Of a stretch of DNA of 49,634 nucleotides, positions 7,836 to 16,586 are shown in pieces (positions within the stretch are counted from its first letter, which is position 1; each line of letters starts with the position of its first letter). The notes under the pieces were generated by a model. The model saw only the letters and a list, made by a program, of their open reading frames with translations. It did no database searches and was not told where the DNA came from. Location of the stretch: positions 1-49,634 of the forward strand of contig NZ_JAGGQU010000035.1 in NCBI RefSeq assembly GCF_018613155.1, given 5' to 3'. Source of the DNA: Bacillus sp. ISL-55 (GTDB taxonomy: Bacteria > Bacillota > Bacilli > Bacillales > Cytobacillaceae). The translations under genes and the position numbers were made by a program.

Positions 7836-9734
7836 TTAGTTCGGTTTTTCAACTCTTTCCCAAATCCCTACACCTACTACTTCTTCTTTAATAAAATGAT
7901 TCTTAACCTCTTGGTAATGGTCAGCATTCACCATTTTTACTGCGTTAAACGTTAAGATTGTTCCAGGGCTAAATTCTTCTTTTCTTAGTTTTTTAAACTC
8001 CTTGACAAGTTCATCTCTATAATTAGGAAATTGCTCATATATTAAAATTAACACTTTAATATATGCTTCTCTGTTAGTTTGATATTTTGATACAATACCT
8101 TTGATAATTTTTGAATGGTCAAGGCTTTGGTCTTTGTTAAATTCAACTACTTTTTGTCTCCTTAACGATTCTTGTAATTCCTCGGCACTGATATCATTAA
8201 CCCATTTTCTTTCGATAGAGGTTAGGTTAAGTAAGGAGATTCCCTTTTCTTTAATGGATTCCTTAGCCAAATAGAAATACTGCCTCAGATCTTGATTGTA
8301 AAGATTTAACGGTTCTACTTTCACCCATTGCTGAACAATTGGTTTAAACCATAAACTGTTATACTTTTTCTTAACTGTATCAATTTTTGATTCATCAACA
8401 TTTTCATCCATTGAAATCTTCTCTAATTCTTCTAACTCACTTGCATATCCTTCATTTTTTACCTGCCACGTATATAATTCTCGAAAAAGTTCAATATGTG
8501 TGTATTCAAGCACCATCAATTTTGCCAGAATTCTCAAATCGAGATTAAGATTCTGAATTTCCGATAGTTTCTTTCTAATATAGAATGAGTTTAAGAATCT
8601 TTTAGCTTGACGAGGGTTGCCCTTTAAAGTAGATGAAATCACTTCTGCTACGCTTCCAAAGACATCTAATTGCAATTCAAAGTCTGATTTACTAAATCCT
8701 GGCTTTAAAATTGCTTCTATATTATTAGTTCCAAAATCTAAGATTGAATGGATCTCTTCTTGGCTAATTATTTCTCCTTTAACAAAAACCTTACGTTCTC
8801 TCAATCCTAACAATAATCTTTCTAAATGACTCTCACTTAAAAACATTTCACAGACTAAAAGTAATAGATAGTTTTTCACATCAATATCTGATAACTCTGG
8901 TATTCTAATTGGCATTTGTACAATCTTTTCTATATAGTCTTTTGAAATATCAAGTGTGGCATCATCTATTTTGGGATATTTCCTTTGCACAGCATAACTA
9001 ACTACATCTTCATCTATTGCGATAATAAAGGTTGTCTTTTTTACTGCTAAAAACAATTTGATTGCTTCCAATGTATCAATTATACGTTCAGGACTGCACC
9101 GATCTAAGTCATCTATAATAATAATGAGATTCTTTAAATTCGAGTCATTCATCATTTGCTCGAATTCCTCTCTAAACAACCTAATATTTTGAACTACATT
9201 CTCTTCTTCAGATTGTTCTTTGAGGAATTCCTTTGCCTTCATCATTCCTGCCATTGTTTCCTCAGCCTGTTTTTCATCTTTAGGTACAAATGATTTTAAC
9301 CCATCAATTAGTAGTGGAAATGGATTTCCAAGAGTCGCACTTAATAAATATGGAACACCTTTTTTTACTGCATAACCACCCACTCTAAACCAATCCACTC
9401 TATCTCTTAGGCGTTTAAGTGATTTTCCAACCTTCTTCTTGATATCTTCGTTTTCTTCCAATGTTCTAAGGATAACTTCCATAAGAGCCGTTTTTGCATC
9501 ATCATATCCTTCAAACATCCAAGCATTAACAAAAACAGAAACGATCTTTGGATCTTTTTCCCTATTGATCTTTTCTTCTATTAAATTTAGTACCGTAGAC
9601 TTTCCACTACCCCAATTACCAAAAAGCCCTATTGTTAATGGATTCACTCGCTCACTTAATGCTATATCGTGCAACAGCTCAGCATAAGGTTCATATGACA
9701 ACATATCTATCTTTGAAGCATTATCTGCCCACAT
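7836..9734 (-). CDS. qatA: QatA, KAP-family P-loop ATPase
   Basis: A 632-residue KAP NTPase. Walker A is GNWGSGKST at residues 39-47 and Walker B is IIIDDLDRC near residue 208, the hallmark of KAP ATPases. It is followed by sensor-like ATTFIIAIDEDVV and KRFLNSFYIRK segments. In QatABCD the ATPase is the first gene, as here. GGAGGGG lies five bases before the ATG. It starts the five-gene leftward operon qatA-qatB-qatC-qatD-phosphatase, separated from tniQ by 158 bp that must hold its promoter. KAP ATPases are common in phage defence; many other family members have membrane insertions, which I do not see here. Confidence 0.92.
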   Translation of the reverse strand: MWADNASKIDMLSYEPYAELLHDIALSERVNPLTIGLFGNWGSGKSTVLNLIEEKINREKDPKIVSVFVNAWMFEGYDDAKTALMEVILRTLEENEDIKKKVGKSLKRLRDRVDWFRVGGYAVKKGVPYLLSATLGNPFPLLIDGLKSFVPKDEKQAEETMAGMMKAKEFLKEQSEEENVVQNIRLFREEFEQMMNDSNLKNLIIIIDDLDRCSPERIIDTLEAIKLFLAVKKTTFIIAIDEDVVSYAVQRKYPKIDDATLDISKDYIEKIVQMPIRIPELSDIDVKNYLLLLVCEMFLSESHLERLLLGLRERKVFVKGEIISQEEIHSILDFGTNNIEAILKPGFSKSDFELQLDVFGSVAEVISSTLKGNPRQAKRFLNSFYIRKKLSEIQNLNLDLRILAKLMVLEYTHIELFRELYTWQVKNEGYASELEELEKISMDENVDESKIDTVKKKYNSLWFKPIVQQWVKVEPLNLYNQDLRQYFYLAKESIKEKGISLLNLTSIERKWVNDISAEELQESLRRQKVVEFNKDQSLDHSKIIKGIVSKYQTNREAYIKVLILIYEQFPNYRDELVKEFKKLRKEEFSPGTILTFNAVKMVNADHYQEVKNHFIKEEVVGVGIWERVEKPN

Positions 9735-9831
9735 CTAAACCCCTCCAATCCTTAAATATAAATCCATATTTATACATATTTTGACCTATTTCTACTTATT
9801 TGTCTATGTACTCTAAAAATTCACACAAAGA

Positions 9832-9856
9832 GGACACATCTATCAAAGATATGTCC
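9832..9856. terminator. Inverted repeat between tniQ and qatA
   Basis: GGACACATCT and AGATATGTCC form a ten-base stem with one mismatch and a five-base loop, 37 bases after the tniQ stop. On the minus strand it is followed by a weak T-rich stretch (TCTTTGTG, then ATTTTT). It may end tns transcription or act as an operator for the qat promoter; the sequence does not decide. Confidence 0.4.
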
Positions 9857-9892
9857 ATTTCCAAATGTAATTTTCTATCAGTAAAATGTATA

Positions 9893-11731
9893 TTACAAGT
9901 CCTCTAAAATTCTATTAACAATTTCAGTCCACTTACTGGTGTCTTTTATTCCTACACCTCGCAATATCTTCCATGGTACTAAAACTTCACCTATATCTTT
10001 ATTCTGCTTGATTGTATAATAAATACGTCGTTTTTGAAATTGCTCAACCGTTTCAATCTTTTCTTGAAGATAAAATTTTGTTTTTGGCAGTTTGTCTAAT
10101 TTCTTCTCTAATAATGCACGTTGTCCTATCAGAAATCCAACTTTACTAATGGTAATCCGAACTGGCTTATTTTTTGGATTCAGAAGGCTCTCAACGACTT
10201 TTGATACTTGTTCCAACATATCTTCATCCCGCTTATTCCAATCAACTTTGACAGATGATGTTCTTTTGATTGCTTTGGGACTATTCACTTTCAACCATTC
10301 CCTATCATTTCTATAAAGCCTCATATAAAGGGCTTTATTCGCTTCCCTTAGTTGCTTGATAGACTTTTGTGGATTCCGCCTTTGCAATGATAGCCAACTT
10401 TGACGATCTTCCTTTACAGAATCCTTAGTTTGTTCAATGTTCAAGCTACCTTCTTTTTCATCATTTAGGATACGTTTAATTGTATTCGGATCTGCCCCCA
10501 TTTTTCGAGAAAGCTCTCTTAATCCAAGACCTAACTTTGAAAACTCTTGCAACTTCGCTTTCCATAACGATCCATAGGTCTTAACCCTTGTTCTTCGTAA
10601 TTTATCAGCTTCATTCTGATCAGGGCCTCGCCTCGTATAACTAAATTCACATACAGGGCATGTAAACGTTCCGATAGTTTTTTTTGTTTTTTCACATAGA
10701 GTGATAGACACGTTATCGATTATCGTAACTTTAAAGTAATCACAAATAATATTCTGACATGGGTAGTTTGGTTGACCAAACGGCTGAAGTAACTCATTGT
10801 TAAAAATCTCTTCTACTGTCATCTCTAAGGCTGACATTACTAAAAGGTGTCTTATAGGATGAAAGGACTTACGATTCTTTTGAACAATAAGCGAAAGCCA
10901 ATCTTGTTCGCCCTTTAGTGGGGAATGAAACAGTTGCAATGCTTCCTCACTATAAATAGTAAGAAAGTAATCTCTCCAATCTTTTTGTTTAACACGACCT
11001 GTATAATAAGCCAAATCCAAATCAGCTAACTTATTTCTATACTTCTGATCAAACCAATTCAACGACTGATGTTTAAATGACTGATTCAATAGTTGCAAAA
11101 TACTGTTTGCTAACTTCTTACAATGCTCTATGTATTCTGTTCTTGTTCTCTCAGCAACACTATCAAGAACACTTATCCCAATGGAACAATTCTCTAATGT
11201 AGGAATTTGAAATCGATGTTTATTTGAGCCGATTACTTTAATGTTACTGTCATGAAGAGGAGTAAAATGCTTTAAACAACAGTGTACCCCACTTAACTGA
11301 TGGCTCCTATGCCAGTACAGTTCCCCATAAGTATCTCTATCTTCCTGCAAACATTCTTTGCAATAACGGAGAAACTCATTTTGCGGTACACCACTTGCAA
11401 TCAAACCTGAACGAACATAAATCCCTTTGCCGTCATCACTACACATTTCTTGATATATCGTCTTAGCTTGGTCATTTAAAAACGCAGTATTAAACAAATA
11501 TAAAGTGTGCTGATGAATAAGCTGTTCTTCATTCATCTTTGAATATGGTGGCATATTTTTTATCAAAGAGCTAATGCCAGAAGGCAAAGAAATCGAAGCT
11601 GTTAGGCTCCGATTAGAGAAAAGATCATCAAGTGTTCCTTTGTAACTGATATTGCCACTTCTAACGAAATATCTGGAACATAACGAAAAAAGGAGTTCAT
11701 CAGGATACGGAGTGGGGAAGAACAGCATCAT
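9893..11731 (-). CDS. tniQ: TniQ/TnsD-family target-site selector
   Basis: A 612-residue TniQ/TnsD protein that selects the insertion site and recruits TnsC. It opens with FFPTPYPDELLFSLCSRYFVRSG, the family N-terminus. A zinc-finger region follows at residues 124-155 (YCKEC, then WHRSHQLSGVHCCLKH), a second possible zinc motif lies near residue 375 (FTCPVC), and there is a C-terminal helix-turn-helix (GLGLRELSRKMGADPNTIKRIL). The length is that of a full TnsD, which binds a specific attachment site, rather than the short TniQ of CRISPR-linked elements. It follows tnsC directly (TAAATG) with AAGGAGG upstream. The preferred target is not evident. Confidence 0.9.
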   Translation of the reverse strand: MMLFFPTPYPDELLFSLCSRYFVRSGNISYKGTLDDLFSNRSLTASISLPSGISSLIKNMPPYSKMNEEQLIHQHTLYLFNTAFLNDQAKTIYQEMCSDDGKGIYVRSGLIASGVPQNEFLRYCKECLQEDRDTYGELYWHRSHQLSGVHCCLKHFTPLHDSNIKVIGSNKHRFQIPTLENCSIGISVLDSVAERTRTEYIEHCKKLANSILQLLNQSFKHQSLNWFDQKYRNKLADLDLAYYTGRVKQKDWRDYFLTIYSEEALQLFHSPLKGEQDWLSLIVQKNRKSFHPIRHLLVMSALEMTVEEIFNNELLQPFGQPNYPCQNIICDYFKVTIIDNVSITLCEKTKKTIGTFTCPVCEFSYTRRGPDQNEADKLRRTRVKTYGSLWKAKLQEFSKLGLGLRELSRKMGADPNTIKRILNDEKEGSLNIEQTKDSVKEDRQSWLSLQRRNPQKSIKQLREANKALYMRLYRNDREWLKVNSPKAIKRTSSVKVDWNKRDEDMLEQVSKVVESLLNPKNKPVRITISKVGFLIGQRALLEKKLDKLPKTKFYLQEKIETVEQFQKRRIYYTIKQNKDIGEVLVPWKILRGVGIKDTSKWTEIVNRILEDL

Positions 11732-13327
11732 TTATACTACCTCCTTAATCTGCTTGATAAAACCTGATTCCTTTAAAGATGCATAAGCTGAAAGCCCATT
11801 TTCCTTTCCTTTTTTCACAATTGTTCTCAGATCATTTTCTGCATTTACCCTTGTTTCTTTTATACCTTCATTCTCTACAGCTATTTGTACCGAATATTGA
11901 TACGCACTTTTCACCAACTCCTGCAAATCGGTAAAGGTCGTTGCTCTGCATACTTCATTTATTGCTTTTTTAGCCTTTTCCTTCGACAATCCCAGTAAAT
12001 TAAGACGGAATAGAGCTTCTTCTCTAAGTTTTGTAACATCAGTTGACTTTTGTTTATTTTTCATCGCTTTAATAAAGTCGTTTTTCTCTAAGTCGATCCT
12101 TTCCCTTTCTACTGCTTCTTGAAAAGGAAAATAAATATCTTCATATTGAGCAATTTTACTCATATCGCCAGACTTTAAAGCTGTAAGCATAGGTTGAACG
12201 AGTTTTAAATGATCCTTTGCTACCTGTCTAATTAAGGATACTGAAAGAATCTCACTTGAAGAAGAGATAGCTCTTATTTGTGACAAAGAGAAGAGCTTCA
12301 AACAGATGTCAATAATCCCCTGTGATTCTTCGTACAATATATCTACAAATTCATCAGTTAGTTTCACTGGATTTCTAACCCATTGATATTCCCACATTGA
12401 TTCCAGGAACAGCCTCCAATAATCATCCTTAGCCATTCTGTCCATAATCAAGTCCCCTTGACCACTCCCTCTGCGTGCCTGCCGAAACTCACTTTGCAAA
12501 ACATTCATTGCGGAAGGAGTTCCAATTAGTACGATAGGTATTCCAATCATATTACTTAGTGTGGTAAAGAAATTAAGCATTAGCTTAGAACCAACTCCTC
12601 TTATGCTAAGATGTTGGATTTCATCGATACATAAAATTCCAGCACCGACTGAATTGATGATCTGCGTCATAATTGGCATTAATGTATTTACTGACAGTTT
12701 GTTAGATCGACCAAACTTCTCAAAATAGTTTGTTCCTAAAAGACCATCAACCGTCATAAAAAACTGGTTCACTAAACCTTTTACCGATCCATCATGGCTA
12801 CATTCAAGGCGAAGCCAAACTAATTGTGTAAACAAGAAATCTTTCCCCCGATAGCTTGAATGATTTATGATTTGTGGTAATTGGTCGAAAAGTTTCGCAA
12901 TAGCCGTACTCTTTCCAGTCCCACTCGGCCCAATTATTGTTAGCCCTCTTGGAATTGAGTGATTAAACCACCCTTGTTCTACTTGATTCTGTATATTCTC
13001 ATGCCCCTGAATTAATGATGAAGCATATGTAGGACTAAATGGATTTCTTCCAACATACCCCTGCCTGAGAAGCCTGGATAACCTGGATTCCAAATCAATG
13101 TGTAAGGGCAAACACTGAAATAGAGAAAAGAGCCTTTGAATAATATGAAATCGATATTGACTATCTAATTGACGTTCACTTTCATCAAAGTGAGGATAGT
13201 AACTTATTCTTTCAATAACCTCTTCCCTTGACAAGATTTTGGGAAGTGACTCAATTAATGGATTATTCTGATACTCTTTTACCACCTGTTCATGATAATG
13301 AGCTTGGGTAAATTGGCTACTATTCAC
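11732..13327 (-). CDS. tnsC: TnsC, AAA+ transposition regulator ATPase
   Basis: A 531-residue TnsC/TniB-type AAA+ ATPase. Walker A is GPSGTGKST at residues 133-141 and Walker B is GILCIDEIQHL near residue 230, followed by a sensor segment IPIVLIGTPSA. TnsC forms filaments on target DNA, links TniQ to the TnsAB transposase and gives target immunity. The C-terminal 130 residues are charged and helical, probably the TnsA/B contact region. The GTG start at 13327 overlaps the tnsB stop by eight bases, so the two are translationally coupled. The length matches Tn7 TnsC (about 555 aa). Confidence 0.92.
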   Translation of the reverse strand: MNSSQFTQAHYHEQVVKEYQNNPLIESLPKILSREEVIERISYYPHFDESERQLDSQYRFHIIQRLFSLFQCLPLHIDLESRLSRLLRQGYVGRNPFSPTYASSLIQGHENIQNQVEQGWFNHSIPRGLTIIGPSGTGKSTAIAKLFDQLPQIINHSSYRGKDFLFTQLVWLRLECSHDGSVKGLVNQFFMTVDGLLGTNYFEKFGRSNKLSVNTLMPIMTQIINSVGAGILCIDEIQHLSIRGVGSKLMLNFFTTLSNMIGIPIVLIGTPSAMNVLQSEFRQARRGSGQGDLIMDRMAKDDYWRLFLESMWEYQWVRNPVKLTDEFVDILYEESQGIIDICLKLFSLSQIRAISSSSEILSVSLIRQVAKDHLKLVQPMLTALKSGDMSKIAQYEDIYFPFQEAVERERIDLEKNDFIKAMKNKQKSTDVTKLREEALFRLNLLGLSKEKAKKAINEVCRATTFTDLQELVKSAYQYSVQIAVENEGIKETRVNAENDLRTIVKKGKENGLSAYASLKESGFIKQIKEVV

Positions 13328-15443
13328 GCTTATCCATACCTTTCTTCTGCATCCTTTTAAGTAATGTTAAATCATCATCGGTTGAACTACTCATTGGAAT
13401 GATTTTGGCTTTCTGTCCTTCCATTTTATTTTTAGGATTCTGGAACTCTCTTTGTTCCTGCTGTCTTATATTTTCTTGTTCAAATTTACGATGCGTCTTT
13501 ATGTCCTTTATTCTTTTATTGTTGCTTTCCTTTACTCCATCCAACTTTGCTTGTCTTTCAGCATTTTTCACAATCTCTTCTATTGCTTCTTGAAGATCAA
13601 CTTTGGCTTTCAATTCATTTTGTTTATAGCCACTTTTTTGCATCTTCTCGTATTCTTGCAAATAATTAATATCTTCCAGAGTTTTATTTTTATACCGAGA
13701 TTGATGTTCCAATAGATAACACCTTTCAAAACCATTATCGTGAATGCCCTGTAAATAGATTTGACTGAGATTTCTTGGATCATATTTGATTGCAACCTTC
13801 CAACTCTTCTTGTAACGTGCTTGTACAAACCACTGTTCTTTTAATGCCATATCTGTACCGTAATATATATTGCGAAACTTGATTCCAGACTCAGTTACGG
13901 TTGCCATTCCGTCTGGTAATGTGTACAACATCATTTTTTCTTTTAAAATTTTTCGAAGTCTTCCAGCTCTATTCTGTATCCCCCACTGCCAAAGATTAAT
14001 CGGGATTGGTTTTACTCCTGCTTTAACCATCTCTTCATCCATCACGTAATTTTCTAATACATAGTTGTTATTAAAGTATAAAATGTAATTAATGATAATT
14101 TTTTTGAAGTCAGATAAGGATAATTTTCCGCTTAAACGGTGGTCTCGGACTCCACGCTTTCCAAAGTCCTTATCAACAGCCCCAGGTAATATAGGCTTAA
14201 TAACTTCGTTGGTTAAGAGTCCAAATTGCCTTTCAATAAGCGACTTTAGGTCGCCTCTCCAACTTCCAGAATTCTCTATTTTTATATTCAATTTCTCCGT
14301 AAGGACATTAGATGCATTTGAAAGAAGCTCCGCTCTGTCTGCCACTATACAATTAGGTAAGTGAGCAGTCGGCCACTGAGATTCATCAATCTCTATATTA
14401 AACTGCGAACAAAACTCTACCTTATCCTCAACCATATTCATTAAAGCGAGTCTTGCCTGTTCGAAATTCGGCCCTTCCAATCCTATGTGAAAGCCTACGA
14501 TCATGGATGAAAATACGCACTTGCACAGATATAAGATTGGGCGACCGATAACCCACTCTCTATCGCCAAACTCACTAACCAAATACACATCCGCTACGGT
14601 TGCATCAATTTGTACTTTTTCCATAGGTGAGCGAACCTCAGAAGTAGCACTTCCCAAAACAGGTCTGTATGTAAGATCATAGTTTCGTTTACCAGTCCTT
14701 CGTATAATCTCCTTTGTTAAATCTTGTTCCTTCCTAATCCAATAGAGAAACTGGTTATATGTTGGGAGTTTTTCAGGAGAATCTTCCAGTTCCTCTCTAA
14801 AATACTCCTTTATCATCTGCTCATAGGCAAAACGAACACTAACATTTTTCTTCGTTTCATAATATTTATGGGCCGCTAACCTGAATATCCGTTTAACTTC
14901 ATCGTCAATATTGACTCCTTCACCCATTATTTGTTTCACTTTTCTTGGTCTCCCCCTCTTTTTCTCTCCGCTTTGCTTTTCTTGCCCTTTACATCCTTTG
15001 TTTCTAAAATCAGGGAGCAACGAAGAAGGATACGTGCCTCTTTTCCAGTACCTTTTCAAATATTTCACAACAGTTTTTCTATTTATCCCCATATTAATAG
15101 AAATTGTGTTGATAACCTCATTCCTTTTCGTCGGTTTAAATAAGTTATCCACACCTACTTCTAATAACCGAGAGACAACTGTCCATGCTTTTTCTTGTGA
15201 TAATCTTGCCTTTTCACTAATATCGTTTTCAGAAAGTAACAAAGCCCAAGGATCATGATGAATAATCTGAGCTGTCCCATTATTTATGCTTTCCTCAACC
15301 TCTTTAATCTCCTTTGCTATTGGAAAGGAATTATCAAACACATTTATGAGAAAACAAGTTTGATAGCTGTCATCAATAAAGATTACTCTTTCAATACTTT
15401 TAGGATCATTTTCACATTGAATTAACATGTTGATAGAAAGCAT
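13320..15443 (-). CDS. tnsB: TnsB, DDE transposase
   Basis: A 707-residue Mu/Tn7-type DDE transposase that cuts the 3' ends and performs strand transfer. Visible catalytic positions are the Asp in KVQIDATVADVYL near residue 285, the Asp in NCIVADRAEL and the Glu in DLKSLIERQFG. An N-terminal helix-turn-helix region (GINRKTVVKYLKRYW) fits end binding, followed by a basic segment (GEKKRGRPRKVK). A frame extension reaches 15467, but the ATG at 15443 has GAGGAGAGG about six bases upstream. This start overlaps the end of tnsA by 32 bases. The charged C-terminal tail fits a TnsC-contact region. Confidence 0.92.
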   Translation of the reverse strand: MLSINMLIQCENDPKSIERVIFIDDSYQTCFLINVFDNSFPIAKEIKEVEESINNGTAQIIHHDPWALLLSENDISEKARLSQEKAWTVVSRLLEVGVDNLFKPTKRNEVINTISINMGINRKTVVKYLKRYWKRGTYPSSLLPDFRNKGCKGQEKQSGEKKRGRPRKVKQIMGEGVNIDDEVKRIFRLAAHKYYETKKNVSVRFAYEQMIKEYFREELEDSPEKLPTYNQFLYWIRKEQDLTKEIIRRTGKRNYDLTYRPVLGSATSEVRSPMEKVQIDATVADVYLVSEFGDREWVIGRPILYLCKCVFSSMIVGFHIGLEGPNFEQARLALMNMVEDKVEFCSQFNIEIDESQWPTAHLPNCIVADRAELLSNASNVLTEKLNIKIENSGSWRGDLKSLIERQFGLLTNEVIKPILPGAVDKDFGKRGVRDHRLSGKLSLSDFKKIIINYILYFNNNYVLENYVMDEEMVKAGVKPIPINLWQWGIQNRAGRLRKILKEKMMLYTLPDGMATVTESGIKFRNIYYGTDMALKEQWFVQARYKKSWKVAIKYDPRNLSQIYLQGIHDNGFERCYLLEHQSRYKNKTLEDINYLQEYEKMQKSGYKQNELKAKVDLQEAIEEIVKNAERQAKLDGVKESNNKRIKDIKTHRKFEQENIRQQEQREFQNPKNKMEGQKAKIIPMSSSTDDDLTLLKRMQKKGMDKRE

Positions 15444-16287
15444 CCATATCCTCTCCTCTATCCACAAAAGATATTTCTGAACAAGACTGTTCTAAACTAA
15501 TCGGCTTGTTCATGTTTATTTTCAAAATCTTTCTTGCTAACAAATGCTTGTATATGAGCAGTCCAGTCCCATTTTCAGTATTAAGTTGATTATCAAATCG
15601 GTTTACAACCTCTTTTACGGGACTATCTTGGAAATTTGCTATTAGCTTTAGCAAGTAATCTTTGTACATTAACTGTTCTTCATCTTTGATTCCATATTCA
15701 TCCAGATGGTAAGCAGAGTGGATAAATTCAATGTTTTTTGCAGGAACAATCGGGATTTCTTTATTTGTAATGATGCCGTAGTCTATCCCTCTAAATTTCC
15801 AATACCTATTCATTACCTCAAAACGTTCGATAACTTGGCTATTCTCTAATTGTCGATAGTCTTTAACTGATCTTGCATAATAGCTAATATCACCATCAGC
15901 ATTTTGCAAAGTGATCAGGAAGGTTGTCACCAATACCATTGGTTCTCCTGATTTCTGATTAAACAATCGTTTGATTAGCTGTTCATCCAAGGTTGGCAAT
16001 ATTTCATTCATTCCTTCTATCAAGGGATAATGCTCCCTAACTTCCAAAATTCGGAAGCCCCCAAATTCTCCATACTCTAATAGGTAGAAGTAGCGAGTCT
16101 CCGAGTCAGAGAGAAAATGATGTACTCGATTCGTCTTCCATCCCTTGATCCGACTAACTCGCCCTTTACTTGGTACTCGAATAACATCCAGAAAAGGCTT
16201 GTAATCTTTTCCTTCTCCCTGACCGTATCCCTGTTCAAGCAATGATGCTAATTTCTTTGCCGTTTGCTCATGTTTCAATACAGGCAT
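15412..16287 (-). CDS. tnsA: TnsA-family endonuclease with an altered active site
   Basis: A 291-residue TnsA protein, which normally cuts the 5' strands so that Tn7 moves by cut-and-paste. The family blocks are present: SETRYFYLLEY (candidate catalytic Glu63), VREHYPLIEG, and ARSVKDYRQL (candidate Lys142). In the middle block, where the family has TTDF with a catalytic Asp, this protein reads VTTFLIT, with Thr122 at the Asp position. A TTG lies 18 bases upstream, but the ATG at 16287 has GAAGGGAG eight bases before it. A promoter-like TTGACG (16331-16336 on the minus strand) with a TATGTG 17 bases on lies upstream. Confidence 0.88.
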   Translation of the reverse strand: MPVLKHEQTAKKLASLLEQGYGQGEGKDYKPFLDVIRVPSKGRVSRIKGWKTNRVHHFLSDSETRYFYLLEYGEFGGFRILEVREHYPLIEGMNEILPTLDEQLIKRLFNQKSGEPMVLVTTFLITLQNADGDISYYARSVKDYRQLENSQVIERFEVMNRYWKFRGIDYGIITNKEIPIVPAKNIEFIHSAYHLDEYGIKDEEQLMYKDYLLKLIANFQDSPVKEVVNRFDNQLNTENGTGLLIYKHLLARKILKINMNKPISLEQSCSEISFVDRGEDMDAFYQHVNSM

Positions 16288-16339
16288 TTTCCACACTCCC
16301 TTCAAAGCACATATATAATATGAAGAAACTCGTCAAAAT

Positions 16340-16379
16340 CAGAGTTTTTTCTACCTAAAATTGCCAAATTTTCGTAACA
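16340..16379 (-). repeat. Putative right (tnsA-side) end of Tn7-like transposon
   Basis: On the minus strand the segment begins TGTTACGAAAATTTGGC and contains GGCAATTTTAGGTAG, resembling the third left-end repeat (GGTAATTTTAGTTTGG). The first five bases equal those proposed for the left end (TGTTA). It lies 52-93 bases upstream of tnsA. No second clear copy with 20-bp spacing is visible, and no flanking duplication was found. Confidence 0.3.
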
Positions 16380-16430
16380 CTCCACTCTCGAATCATTAAT
16401 CCACCTCATTTACTATGGGCAAAACAAAAA

Positions 16431-16491
16431 CCACGATTCTTTTAAGGCAACACCCAAAGTTTTTTTTTGAGGTTATGCCCTAAGAAATCGT
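16431..16491 (-). terminator. Long-stem terminator after the resolvase gene
   Basis: On the minus strand CCACGATTTCTTAGGGCATAA pairs imperfectly with the segment ending AAGAATCGTGG, around an A-rich loop, and is followed by TTTTTGTTTT. It lies about 95 bases after the resolvase stop and upstream of tnsA, so it would keep resolvase transcription out of the tns operon. Confidence 0.6.
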
Positions 16492-16586
16492 GGCTTCTTT
16501 CAATATATTCAAATTTTTATTCAATTCTTCTTTCTCCTTTCAATTACAATAAAAAACTATTTAATAGAAGAAACTCGGTATAACGA

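Larger units (their letters stand above)
1681..16379. mobile_element. Tn7-like transposon carrying a QatABCD defence operon
   Basis: A complete tnsA-tnsB-tnsC-tniQ operon occupies the right part (16287 to 9893, reading left), the usual Tn7 layout with tnsA nearest one end. Cargo lies to its left: qatABCD, a phosphatase and unknown genes. The proposed ends are TGTTA at 1681 and its inverted copy TAACA at 16375-16379, each followed inward by a related AATTTTAG-containing block. The adjoining 5-mers (AGGAA left, CTCCA right) do not match, so a target duplication is not confirmed and either boundary may be wrong. Confidence 0.5.

Noticed and set aside
9893-16287. CRISPR-associated transposon
   Set aside because: No Cascade or Cas12k genes and no CRISPR repeats were seen, and TniQ is full TnsD length, fitting direct site recognition.
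16431-16491. Inverted repeat considered as the transposon right end (GTGTTGCC... on minus)
   Set aside because: It is better explained as a terminator for the resolvase gene since it forms a long hairpin followed by a T tract; its spacing to the left-end motif also differs.
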